A stretch of 64,000 nucleotides of DNA from Membranipora membranacea (Eukaryota; Bryozoa; Gymnolaemata; Cheilostomatida; Membraniporidae). The stretch is from positions 14,756,001 through 14,820,000 of the forward strand of contig OU612075.1 in the NCBI GenBank assembly GCA_914767715.1, given 5' to 3'. The notes beneath the pieces are model-generated. The model was not told the origin of the DNA and did not search any database. It was given only the letters and a program-made list of their open reading frames with translations. Position numbers and translations under genes: made by a program. Of the stretch, positions 23,906-55,628 are shown piece after piece; position 1 is the stretch's first letter; every line of letters begins with the position of its first letter.

Positions 23906-24498
23906 TTTATTAATCAGTTCTGAAGAGACACCTTGACCAGTTGCTTACGGCAGATGCGTGAAGACTCATAGAACATGATGGGAGGCAATCTTGAGACGTT
24001 GTAAGACAGCCTTCGGACATAGTGAGACAGTCTTATGACATAGTGAGACAGGATTGATTGACGTGATGCCAGTCATGGCAGTCATGGGGTGTTGTCAGAT
24101 GTCTTGAGGCGTTTTTTGAAGACCAAGTTCTGTTCGCACAACAACAAAGAAACAAACATGGATGGATATCCTAACACCGATAACCTTTCATATCTTGAAA
24201 CTAATATTTTGTACCTTTCAGAACTGGTTTAATCAAGGAGGGTGGGACCAATGAACTAGCGGATTGGTAGGACCAGACCAGGGAGTTTGGGACCCAAACT
24301 CCATGGTAGGACACAATCATAGAGTTATTATATACTCTAGAGTGTGAGGGGCAAAAACACACGACCTCGTATTGAATATTAATTACAAGAGTAATGGGTC
24401 CCATCCTGCACACTTCTTGTGTTTGTCATACAAATTTATAATCCAAATATTAATACTATAATTATCGCTTTGATTGGTTTGACACAAGGTAAATTTTT
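23906..24498. other. Intergenic DNA with repeat X end and a palindrome
   Basis: About 24316-24342 carries the terminal motif of repeat X (AGAGTTATTATATACTCTAG) without the rest of the element. 24281-24302 is a near-palindrome GGGAGTTTGGGACCCAAACTCC related to the one at 5039-5062. No gene. Confidence 0.4.
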
Positions 24499-24575
24499 GG
24501 TTCTATAATGTGTAATGGTTAGCACTCCTAACAAAGGACTTGAATGCAACCTTGGTTAAAGGGCAACCAGGGTTT
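24499..24575 (+). mobile_element. tRNA-Gln-like SINE head fragment
   Basis: TGTAATGGTTAGCACTC at about 24510-24526 equals the conserved 5' half of eukaryotic tRNA-Gln, preceded by GGTTCTATAA in place of GGTTCCATGG. The 3' half is too diverged for a tRNA. The segment after it (AAAGGGCAACCAGGGTTTC) returns inverted near 24898-24920. Confidence 0.4.
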
Positions 24576-25399
24576 CAAACAACTTCTCATTGGCCCTCAT
24601 TGATTAATAGCAGATTGCACCTTCTGCAGAGGGAAAAAGACAAAATTTAATTCGGATGATTATTCAGCCAGAATTCTTCTTACTCAAACTCAGCTAAAAT
24701 AGAATACCACAAAGCAGTTTCCTGTTCCTGTTATTATTTAGCCTGTGCTCTATCATCATTACAGCAATGTCTTGGAACCTCCCCTAAATCGAAGTATTAC
24801 CCAGCTTAGAGTCAGCAACTAGTTTGAGTTTTGCATCGCGTAATGCACAAAGCTGATACTGCCTTGCACATTATTTACTACCCATTAATGCATTGCTGCG
24901 AAACCTTGGTTGCCCTTTAATTGTGACTTGATTAATCTTGTCTGGTTTACAGATCTAATTGATATTTAATTTGTTTGAGATACGAGCAAGTGGTAGCCCG
25001 TACTAATAGAGATTATGGATACTACTATTTATGGATAATAATGGAGGGGAAAATCCAGTAAAATAATGGCTTGAATAAAACGCGAAATTTAACAAGCGCA
25101 AAGATTAAGAATATAGCTAGCTTCTTTGGTTATGACTTTGACCAGGAAAAGTGCCAACAGAATGGCTTCCTCTATGATTTTTAGATCCAAGATTTAAGTT
25201 TGATCCTCCGCGGGAAAGTTGCAATTGACTGCTTTGCCAATAAAAGGTGGAGCTATAATAATGTTTTCGACGATCAGTCGATGGAACCAGGGACTTATCC
25301 TTGTCCTGAACTGGAGCTTGATCAATAATTAATTGGAAGGGATTTAACCTCGACTATTGCCTTGCAATAAGAATTCAGAGTTTTCAGCAACGTGACAAA

Positions 25400-25490
25400 C
25401 TTCTCTCGCCTATAAAATGGCGGGCTGCTCCTTGCTCCTTTCGGCCGGTATTCGATATATGTGATATCGATTAATCCAATAAATTTACGA
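25400..25490 (+). promoter_or_regulatory. LTR-like promoter/poly(A) patch
   Basis: TATAAAA at 25411-25417 in a short GC-rich surround (CGCCTATAAAATGGCGGGC) is followed 60 bases later by AATAAA at 25478-25483. Such tight TATA-to-poly(A) spacing is typical of retrotransposon LTRs. I could not define TG...CA ends, a primer-binding site, a second LTR or gag/pol frames, so it may be a solo LTR remnant or chance. Confidence 0.25.
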
Positions 25491-26092
25491 TTGGTTTGTA
25501 TTCTATCTTTATTTTGTGATTCGATAATTTCATCAAAATAATTAGTTTGTACTCTGTCTCTATTTAAAGTATAAGTCTGAAAATCAATATTCTTATCAGA
25601 TGAATCAGCATTAACTATTCCTAAACTATCCCTAAGATGAGCTACTGCTTGCGTTTTCTGCTACTCTTTATATAGTCACAGGAATGAGGAGAGGGAGCTG
25701 ATTGGTCACAGCAGGGGTAGATCCTTAATCGTTTCAATCGGTCTGTCGGTCGACATTATTGCGACACTTTCTTTGTGCCTGCATACAAAGGTCTTGCTAC
25801 CTTTCTAAAGGGCCCTCGAACATTCTTATAGAGTTCTCGAACGTTCTGACTCTAGTTTAACTATTGTCCCTCATAAGATAATAATCTTTTCATCGTCCTG
25901 GCTGTTACGATTTCTCAATAGCGTCGGCGTTGAATGATCTTATTCAGACGTTAGCTCTTAAACCATAGAATTTTGGCCTCGCAAGGGATTTTATTGTAGC
26001 TCTATCTATATGTAACTAAGAATCTAAAAATCATTTAAGCTAATAAGAGTAATATCATGCAGTGAAAATATAAAACATAGTAGCGGCTGGAA
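25491..26092. other. Intergenic DNA, no gene seen
   Basis: AT-rich sequence downstream of the LTR-like patch. No exon or named repeat recognised. Confidence 0.4.
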
Positions 26093-26351
26093 TTTAAAAA
26101 TCATGATAATCTAAAATAATGTCATTACATTAAATCATAAAAATATTAGCAATTGAATCTAAAACTATAAAAATGGTCAACCTATAATATATCTAATAAA
26201 ACATTGTTGTTAATATCATCTTGTCATTGTCGCAATTGGAGTTTAAAAATCATGATAATCTAAATAATGTCATACATTTAAATCATAAAATATTGGTAAT
26301 TGAATCTAAAACTATAAAAATGGTCAACCTATAATATATCTAATAAAAAAT
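26093..26351. repeat. Diverged tandem duplication, unit of about 150 bp
   Basis: TTAAAAATCATGATAATCTAA through TAATATATCTAATAAAA occurs twice, at about 26093-26210 and 26244-26351. The second copy has small deletions, and ACTATAAAAATGGTCAACC is exact in both. Confidence 0.7.
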
Positions 26352-26569
26352 GTTTGCATTAATCTCATCTTATTCTTGTCATCTTGTCATCTTTAGTCCA
26401 AGCTCTCTATGTCGTCATTACTTCTCTTTCGTTTCTATAACAAAAACACACATATATTAATTACCATGTAGAACAATAAAAGATTATAAATGGGTTATGA
26501 TTGCAATTTTTATTTAATTTTTTTGTCATCATTTTTTTTTTTTTCGATGTTGATACCATTTCGCCTATT

Positions 26570-27830
26570 TACAAGAGTGGACAATGCAGTGCTAAAAACG
26601 TCCTACTTAATTATTGCGAAATCCATGACACAAAGCGATGTGGTTGTGCATGGCTAGTGCCTGTATCATATAACTTATCATTGAGAATATGCGTATTGGG
26701 CATGGCAATTTAGATTTTTAGAGCGCTTTAGGCTTTTTATCAGAAAAATTTTCATGGGATACCATGTAGATCACTTGCAGGTATTTCCACTTTCAATTCC
26801 ATGACGCAACGAAAACTGGTTGTGCGTGAATAGTGCATGAATCATTGAATCATTATCATTAAAAATATTAGAATTGGACATACAAATTAAGTTTATGGAG
26901 CACTTATAGCCATTTTATCAGATAATTTCACATGTAACACCACTTACATCACCTGCAGGTATTTTCTCTTCCGGTCAGTTTAACATTTTCTTATTCTCCC
27001 TTTAAAATAAGCCAAATATCAACCGCAAGTACATGAGCTTAAATCTCAATGACAGGGCCAGCTGGTTTCTGCCACTTGCCAGGTATTTCGCTGTGTCCTG
27101 TCTCTCTAACTAATAGTTGCACACTTAGTCTGTTTACTTATCTGCTCAGTTCCAGCTACTGATGATGATTTGTGATAACATGGGGTAAACGTAGCCTGTG
27201 GAGAAACGACTGGAGGTGAAAAGTTTTGCTGCTTGTCTTTATCGTTTTTGGAGCATTTCTAGCAATATTTTTGTAAAACTTTTCATGCCACACTTTTAGA
27301 TGACTTGCAAGTGATTCTTTTCAGGGGGCAGACAGGGAACAAAAAGATTTGTGTTATCCCCTTAAAACGCCAAAATCTCAACTGCAAACACACCATCGCA
27401 ATAAATTCACATTTACCTGGCTAGTCGGTTTTTGGCCCTGCCACTTGCCTGCCAGCCAGTTAAACTGTGTCCTGTCTCTGTAACTAAAATGTTACACACT
27501 CAGTGAGTTCATTTTATCTGTGAAGTATAATGACTTCCAATTATACAAGATGTGCAAGTAACCCGTGGCTCAAAATTTTCATCTTAAAGATTTCAGTTTT
27601 AGTTTGGCTATGTCATTAATTCCCTCTCCTGGGTGGCCACTCTTTTTTGTATTGCCAAAACTATTCAAGCCACACAGCAGGTTAAATCAATAGATTCATA
27701 AACTCTTCTGCTGAGTCGCTGAATAACAAGAAAACGTAGAAAGGACAACTCAAGATACGTACTTGTCCAGATTGACTCTAGATTTTCTTAAATTCCCTCA
27801 CTCAGCCTGGAAAATTGTATGAAATTGACA
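26570..27830 (+). repeat. Dispersed repeat X, copy 2, with internal tandem units
   Basis: The longest uninterrupted member seen. It starts AGAGTGGACAATGCAGTGC and ends near CCTGGAAAATTGTATGAAA. A unit of about 360 bp is repeated inside it: ..TTTCACATG..CACCTGCAGGTATTTTC at 26898 recurs diverged at 27250, and GGCCAGCTGGTTTCTGCCAC at 27057 recurs at about 27422. No coding frame. It may be a composite satellite-like element or decayed transposon. Confidence 0.55.
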
Positions 27831-27838
27831 ATCAGTTA

Positions 27839-28123
27839 TCAGATAGATATAGAGAGAGATTGTTTTATTGCGTATCTGTAAGACTGTGACTGTAAGAAGG
27901 CATTATCATTTAGGAGTCTGATACTAAAAGGTATGAAACTGTTTAAAAATCGAGTTGTGTGGCACTTAGCTGATAAAATTTTTTTCCTACCTGGAACATA
28001 ATGTTTGTTAAAAATATGCTCTTCGTCATTAATCAAATTTGCTGCAGTACTAAAAATTAGAGATGAGATAGAAAAAGGAGATAATAGCCGCGATCTCTCC
28101 TTGGCCGTGCAATAGTTAACCAA
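27839..28123 (-). pseudogene. Fragment of a non-LTR retrotransposon ORF2 C-terminus
   Basis: A 94-codon - strand frame contains CHTTRFLNSFIPFSIRLLND, the type of motif found near the C-terminal end of LINE reverse-transcriptase polyproteins (R...NSFIP..IR.LN). No reverse-transcriptase catalytic block is found upstream (28123-28900), so it is a 5'-truncated remnant. It sits between copies 2 and 3 of repeat X. I assign it on this motif alone. Confidence 0.4.
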
Positions 28124-28899
28124 ACTTCTGAATTATATAATAAAATCGGTAATATACAATTATGGAGAAATCACCATAATATTTCGTCTTTGCAACTCAA
28201 ATCTTCTGTTACTGAGTGTGTAATTTCAAAATGTGCTGTATTCAGCAGGTTTTCAGTTTATGGCCAACTCAGAAACTGGTGCTACATAAAGAAAAGAAGC
28301 TATTTCTCATCACTCGGGTGTCACTTGCCACCCAGATGCCCCGCTGTCGGACTGAAAAGCTACGAAACACTTTTTTTTTATAAATACTCTAATTTTTAAT
28401 ATAAATTTTAGTTACCATTTTTATCATTTTATATTTTACTGCTGTGTATTTTACTGACTTAATTCTTTTTTTTCTATAGGAATTCACTCCGGTACATCGC
28501 ACTGTTGATTTTAGGAGGAACAAAAATACAAACATACATACATTTTTTTACCCCTGCAAAGTCCTGAACCTCCAAGGAATCCTTTAATAATATTTCATCG
28601 TTGGGTACATATAATAGTATACAATGTGAATTCAAATCTTTTAACCAATGTTATATACATAATTGGTCCAAGTCTTTCTATTTGCACACACTACTACGTT
28701 CTACCAACTGTCAGAAAACTATACCCACAAGACTGATATTAACATGGTTATATTATTAGTGCTGAGAAAGCCGATATAATTTTGCTCTCTCACCGATGTT
28801 TGTGAGAGATAATCCTGATTTCTCACCATACTCAAAATAAGAGATCATTTGGTTTTGGTTCAGGGGGGGGGGGGTGGGTGTAATGAAATTTTCGCTGAT

Positions 28900-29350
28900 G
28901 TTTGTTTATTTCATTATTTGTAAATATAAACATGAACATCATATACAGACAGGACATAGCTAATATGGCTGGCAAGTGGCAGCGAAAAAAATTAAGCTAA
29001 CCCTGTAGTTTCTATTTCATCACATTGATGTGTTTGCGGTTAGGATTTTCATTATGGCTTATTTTAATGGGAAAACATAGACGCATTTTCCACTGGCTGC
29101 GAGCGAAAATACCTGAAAGTGATCCACATAGTGTCGCATAACATTTTTTCGGAGAAAATGGCTATTAGCGCTCTAAAAATCTAAATTTCCATCTCCAATA
29201 CATATATTCTCAATGATAAGTTATATGATTCAGGCACTATCCATGCACAACCAGATTGCCTTGTGTCATGGATTTCGCAATAATTAAGTAGGACAAGACC
29301 TGATGCTATTTTTGTACACATTGTCCACTCTAGAGTATATAATAACTCTA
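28900..29350 (-). repeat. Dispersed repeat X, copy 3
   Basis: Reverse complement of the family. It ends ...TGTCCACTCTAGAGTATATAATAACTCTA at about 29320-29349, with GCAATAATTAAGTAGGACA and ATCATATAACTTATCATTGAG complements inside. It lies about 360 bp upstream of the JIP3/4 start codon, so it may overlap that gene's promoter region. A 12-base G run is at 28863-28874 just outside. Confidence 0.55.
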
Positions 29351-29712
29351 TGGAAACAATACTCTTTCAGAACTTCTTTTAAAATAGGAGTTGTGCTCTT
29401 TCGAACCTAGCCTGTAACTTTGACTATAGAGAAAATTGACTGTGATATTCTATCACCGTCCCTCAACCTAGGATCATGTGACTACACTGAGATACATTTA
29501 TTTTATACCATGAATTAATGAGACAACGTACCTTGTATAAAAGATCTCATTGCGGTACCACTTATTAGGTCAAGGCTGCACCATATATCAGAATCAGATG
29601 ATGTGTGAGATTGATTTTTGATGGTCCAGATCAGATCATGATTTATTAGGAAAAGAAGAGAATTCTAACTTGGAAAAAACTTCAGATCACAGCATAATTA
29701 CTATCATTCACC

Positions 29713-50350
<20,638 letters not shown>

Positions 50351-50621
50351 TAACAGCTCACTACCTCCTCACCCCCCCCCCTCAAATCGTCCTCCCTGTC
50401 ACCCTGACTTATATACTGGGCGTGGTAGTGATTTCATGATGCAGCCTTTCAGCGTATCACTCCACTAGCATGAGATGGTTCACACAAAACCCGATATTAG
50501 ATATATGCCATATCTATTGTAGGCTTAGCCTTTGCTTTTGATAAAGTGTGTGCTTGTGAGGAAGGCATTTTTTTCTTATCCAGCCATGTGACCTTGCAGG
50601 GTTTATTAATGAATAATATTT

Positions 50622-50627
50622 AATAAA
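50622..50627 (+). terminator. Poly(A) signal of the long JIP3/4 form
   Basis: AATAAA 272 bases after the TGA stop at 50348-50350. Confidence 0.65.
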
Positions 50628-51546
50628 ATGATACGTATAACTATTTGGATTTCTTGTTGCCTTATTCATTTATTCTTTTTCGAGGGTTCTTTTGTGATGA
50701 GCTTGTAGTCATAATAACTGATGTGACTGCAGAGCAAGTAGTGTGCTCTACTATTAAATATTGATGTTTGAGAATTATGGTCTATCATTGTTGTAAAGTT
50801 TCATTTGTTACGAGGCGTCTTTTTGTTCCAAGTTTTCCTACTTTTTTTGCACTGGCAGCAACAAGCCATGATGTTTTATTTATGTTAAGTATAAGTTGTA
50901 AGCTCAACCCTGTATCACATCCGGCACTGTTTTATTATCCGTAATGTCACCCCCTACTATTCCCTGGGAGACACGAGTGCACTGCAGGCCTACTGCAGCT
51001 GTAGATGTACTCTTGTTACTGTTCTCTTTTCAAGCTGCTAATCAGATGCTTTAAATTTAATTATTTACTATTATTTCTATTGTCTTCACTCAGTGCTCAC
51101 ACAAGTTGCAAGAAGCAAATGTGACTTTTTTGAAAGATTGTATTTTTACACCTAGCGCTGCAAAATACCATACTTACTCTACACACTCACAATATTCAGA
51201 AGCTTCAAAGAAAACTAATATATTAACGGATTATATTATATTTATGTGGAACGAATACCTAACTTTTATTTAGTAGATTTTCATTTCTTGATGAAAGTGT
51301 TGTGATCATAAATATGCATTGTGCTTTGTCTCTTGCAAAAAGAAAACTAAACCTACATATTACCGTATTATTTTTTTGTGGTTATCCCCCTCCTCAACAT
51401 TGTTTCCATTGCTTTATTATAAATATTAAAGATTTTGTGTCCCAAACTCTTACTATTGAGTTCCCCAGAGATTTACTAAAAAATTTACAGTCTGTATGAA
51501 GGCTTAGCCTCGAGTCACTGTAGCGGCCACCAACAATGACAGCTAC
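50628..51546. other. Intergenic region between JIP3/4 and the next gene
   Basis: AT-rich, with no exon recognised. It should hold the promoter of the following gene, but I see no TATA box or other element that I would mark. Confidence 0.4.
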
Positions 51547-54500
51547 ATGATTGCAGAAGTGAAGGGTGATGTAAGTAGTATACCAAATTTAAACCTCATC
51601 GTCATACTTATCTCTATTCAATTCCTGCTAAGCAATATTTCCAGTCGTTTATGTGTGTAAGTGATGAGGAAAGGTGATGGTATCTAAGAGTGCAGTTGGA
51701 GTTCAGTTAGCCCCTACTACAATCGTCATAACAATTGAAACCACATTTTAGTTTTGAAGCAAAGGGTGATGAGTACTTTTCCGTTACTAAATATATTACT
51801 CCGTCTCTATTAATGTAGATAATGAGAAACCTTATCGGTCTGGCTGAATGATAGGTGTCAAATTGCTTCTTAGCATGCAATCTAATCTATTGATAGCTGC
51901 CCTCTAGTGGCAAAAAACAGTAATCATGTTTTTCTAAGTTGATTTGAAATTATTGATCCTTTGCTGAAGTAATCAACTTTGCTTAGCTTCTGTTTCTATT
52001 GACAGATGCCCATGATGGGCCCCAGACTTATAGAGGATGTATTGATAGCCACCCGTGGTATTTTGGTGCGATTATCCTGGGGCTACACAGATTGGCAGGT
52101 AAGGATTGCGTGCTATGTTCTAATTCACTTCGACTTCCTTGCCATTATTATTTTCCATCACGTTTATCTTTGATTTCCTATATTGACAACACAAAAACAT
52201 CACCGCCGCTGACCAACATAAATAAGTAGTGCGGCTACTGGGTGCAATCTTTAAAAAAATTAGCCTCTGGTCTTGACGTTTTCTCAATAAGTGTCACACT
52301 AATCTAAAGTTTGTGACTCACCTGTGTGACTTCAGCGTTGGATCACACCTCTCATAGGCTAACATCTGTTAAAGGGGCTTAGCAGAAATAAGATTTGGAA
52401 ATAATAATTTAATTTGCTATAATTAGTGCTGAGGTAATTGGTAGAATCAATGTTTATATGGTACTAATAGAGAGCACACCTTGTGACAGTCGGCACAATC
52501 ACTGTCATCTTATCTGTGACTTACAGAAACACGGCAGCAGTAGAGTGTGTTAACGTTGTGTCTTTCACTGGAAATCTAAGACGGAAGAACTTTGCACCTT
52601 GATTCTACCCGTCTGTGTGGTTCGATTGCGGAATCTTTGTTGGAGACATATTTATTGACGGTGTATGTTACAGGTAAAGCATTGTTTGGATTAAGTCAGC
52701 TAAGAGCTGATGTAACACCTGAGATTAACATACCAGTACGTGGATACAATGGCAGCTTCATCGCTACGCTTAGACCAGCCTGCTCACCTGCCGTCAAGCC
52801 TGGCCTCGAGAGGTAGAGCTATGTCAGCGATAGTAGAGATGCCGGCTCGTAAATCTCTCAGACCTATCCTAACATCTACCAGTTATCAGTCTATACCTCA
52901 GTGCACCCGCATAGCTAAGAGGAGAAGTACAGAGGTGTCCGGGGCCTCCAGTCGATCCTACAGGCGACGTCGGAGCAGGCGCAAGAAATCAGCACTAGTT
53001 GGTAAGTTATGAACTGTTATCTTATTCAGCCCAACCCTACCACTTGCCTCCACCTACAACATTACTGGGCTGTGTGCCAAGGTTATTCAACATTCTGTGT
53101 GGGTGTAGGCAGGATTTGTAATAGTAAAACAAAAGCATGGTGTCCCTTAGATAAATTTGTCAGCATATGTTACGTAGTGGAGAACAATTAACATGTATAG
53201 TATATGAGAGAGAAGAATAAACTTGAGATAAACTTACCACACACTTAAAAGAAAGATTGCTTAGACCTTGGAATGGGGAATGGTCCAAGTGGACACCATA
53301 GATAGTACAGAGTGGTGGACGGCTGTGATAGCCATTTGTCAATGATGTACATGAATGATTCTGATCAGAATATCGGAGGGTCTGGTTGAGTATTTATCCC
53401 TTACTTTCTATGTAATGTGCAGTAATGTGCTGAAAACAAAGTTTGCTAGTTTTGCCTTTTGAAACTCACTAATTTTGCTACTTCACAAACAAAAGAGAGG
53501 GCAACTCTCCAATTTTCTTATACTTATTATTGACCAGCCGAAGAATGCCGGGTATTTCTACGAAGCCCTTTATATACTTTTAAAGCTAATGTGGAAGATG
53601 TTGTGAGGACTTTAGGTTAAGTAAAGCTTTTTCTTAGGTCTCAAACAAGACTCAATCATAATGGATTATTGCAAATTATCATTGGATTATAAAGACATGG
53701 ATCACTTTTACAGCAAAATCCAAATCAGCTACACGCACAGGTTAGTATTTTAAAACCATGCTTGTTATATACACTCGATCACAAGAAGCACTTCCTGTAA
53801 TTGTACAAATCTTCCCTGAGAACTTTGTCTTTCATGACTATACAGTCATGTATATATGTATGTTTGCTGAGAATCTTTGTGAGCTCACGGTGGTCTAAAT
53901 TCTTATCTTCTTATGAAACCTTCCAAATTCTGTTCTCTGACGGAATTGCTGTAGTAATAATACAGATTAATGAATGTTTAGTCAAATTTATTCTAATTTG
54001 TTGTATCTTCTGACTTCCATGGCATGAATTGAACTTCAAACTTTGTCCATGTGATGTGATCCCGGGAATGATTTGCACTTATCATTCATCCTCATCTAAA
54101 ACTCTGCTTTCATAGCTTTTTTTTACTGTAATTTGCGCTTGCCAAACAGACTAAATTAGATAAATCATCACATGGTATTCAGTTTTTCTCCGCTCCACAC
54201 TATACACCTACCAACCTAGACAGGTTTCTTGTTGGCTGGCAACCTACCAAACATTAACTGATGGTTACACCTGAGTATCATCGTTATTCAGTTTTGACCA
54301 GCAGCTGTGTGCTGACGGGGGGTTTGGGGAAAAAGCTCCCTGTTCTCTGTATGAAGCAATATGTTGAAAAAAATATCCAGTATGGAGTTGTGTCCTCACA
54401 CACTTTATTCTTACAATAATCAGACTATTGTGTCGGCCGCGATGACTCAGTAATTGGTTTATCTTTCCATGTTGCTCTATATTTGTATATGTATTGTATA

Positions 54501-55054
54501 TTAATTATATTAGCATTGACGGAATTAATATAAATAATCGTCCTTGACTTGCTATGTCAGGGGCTGAGTTGTAGTATTTGCAAGTCTTAGCATCATTCCT
54601 GACAGCCCTCGTACTACTCTCTGCGACAATCAGTATACCAGTCGGGTGGTCTTGCTGACACCCTGGATTTATTGGAACTTCTGGGATAACTGTCAGCTTC
54701 CGCTTTAAGATGTCCTCGATAGTCCAAGCACTGCTTGGACAGCGTTGATACTTTGAAGGCAAACACTCTAATCATATTCATTATTCATTTTTAAATACTT
54801 GTCTTTTCCTTGTCATTTGAAAGCTTTGTAAATATTCATGACAGGTAGCTACTTGTTTTGCTGCCTGTTTCATTACTATCTGTTACTTGAGGCAGCGTCG
54901 GGAAGTAGTATAGGCTTGGTGGCTTGGTGGCTTAGTGCTGAAAATGGTTGCCGTTGTATTTTCAGCAAAGTTGAAGGCCGAGCGTTTGCTGCCGATGACA
55001 AACATACAACCACAGGAGAGCAGGCTAGGAGGTATTAAGATCAGGCTGATACAG
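51547..55054 (+). CDS. Uncharacterised multi-exon gene with arginine-rich segment, 3' end open
   Basis: Five exons join in frame: 51547-51570, 52006-52098, 52737-53001, 53714-53740 and 54966-55054, giving 166 codons with GT-AG junctions (GTAAGT, GTAAGG, GTAAGT, GTTAGT, GTGAGC). The start MIAEVKGD is tentative, since the same frame is open upstream to an acceptor-like TAG at 51522. Exon 2 reads MPMMGPRLIEDVLIATRGIL then VRLSWGYTDWQ. Exon 3 is serine- and arginine-rich and ends SYRRRRSRRKKSALV, a possible nuclear-localisation or RNA-binding stretch. Exon 4 has nine codons (KSKSATRT). Exon 5 ends LGGIKIRLIQ before a good donor, so more exons must follow. They were not found before 61.4 kb. An alternative frame of exon 3 from an acceptor at about 52699 is open but joins the later exons less well. 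I recognise no family. Confidence 0.5.
54505..54762 (-). CDS. Doubtful 85-codon frame on the - strand
   Basis: The frame MPSKYQRCPSSAWTIEDIL..., with ILIVAESSTRAVRND further on, has codon-like composition and no low-complexity bias. It lies in an intron of the uncharacterised + strand gene. No splice partner, poly(A) signal or family was recognised. It may be an exon of an unseen gene or a decayed insertion. Confidence 0.15.
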   Translation of the reverse strand: MPSKYQRCPSSAWTIEDILKRKLTVIPEVPINPGCQQDHPTGILIVAESSTRAVRNDAKTCKYYNSAPDIASQGRLFILIPSMLI

Positions 55055-55371
55055 GTGAGCTCTCTTTGTATTATTATGTGAGTAGCATTGAACTTTGATC
55101 CCATATTGTAATGATAATATCATGTTGGAAGAGCATCAAGGTGAGAGGTCTTAAAGACATAAATTTTATGCCAACACAATATCCACCAACAGATTTAATA
55201 TAATATCCCAGTAATGTCCCAGCATTAGGCCATGTAAGGCCAACAGCCCTAATACGTACGCTGTGTTGTATAAGGTTGGCAATGGTGGAGTGGAATGAGC
55301 TATGGGACGAGAGAACTCTGTGTAGTGAATAGCGGGCATGCTAATTAGCACCATCAACCCATTCTTTTTTG

Positions 55372-55628
55372 GGGATGGTGAGATGGCGCAATCGGTTAGT
55401 GCGCTTGCTTTTCACTGCCAGGCGATTAGTGCCGCAAGAGTTGTTGGATTGAATCCCTTTGGGGGAGCTTTCAAGGTTGATTGTTCCAGCCCCCAGCACC
55501 CTCGGGTGTATACCTCTTCTAGTGTGGAAACAGTTAAAGCCATACATGACATAAACCTCCGCGCCCTTAAACCAAAGTCCTGCAGCTCAGTCCCGCAGCA
55601 TAGTCCAAACACGATTGCGGACACCTAA
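55372..55628 (+). mobile_element. tRNA-derived SINE
   Basis: Head with A-box-like TGGCGCAATCGG at 55384-55395 and B-box GGATTGAATCC at 55446-55456, then a GC-rich body of about 170 bp (CCCCCAGCACCCTCGGGTGT) ending near GCGGACACC. The head differs from the SINEs at 9812 and 23661, so at least three SINE founders are present. Confidence 0.6.

Noticed and set aside
26640-27330. Spaced similar blocks that could suggest a CRISPR-like array
   Set aside because: The repeats are long, diverged, spaced about 360 bp apart and part of dispersed repeat X. The genome is that of an animal.
54838-55038. 66-codon + strand frame starting MTGSYLFCC
   Set aside because: The splice acceptor TTTTCAG at 54965 and a second frame give a lysine/arginine-rich exon that joins the preceding exons in phase and ends at a good donor. 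The longer frame has no donor before its stop.
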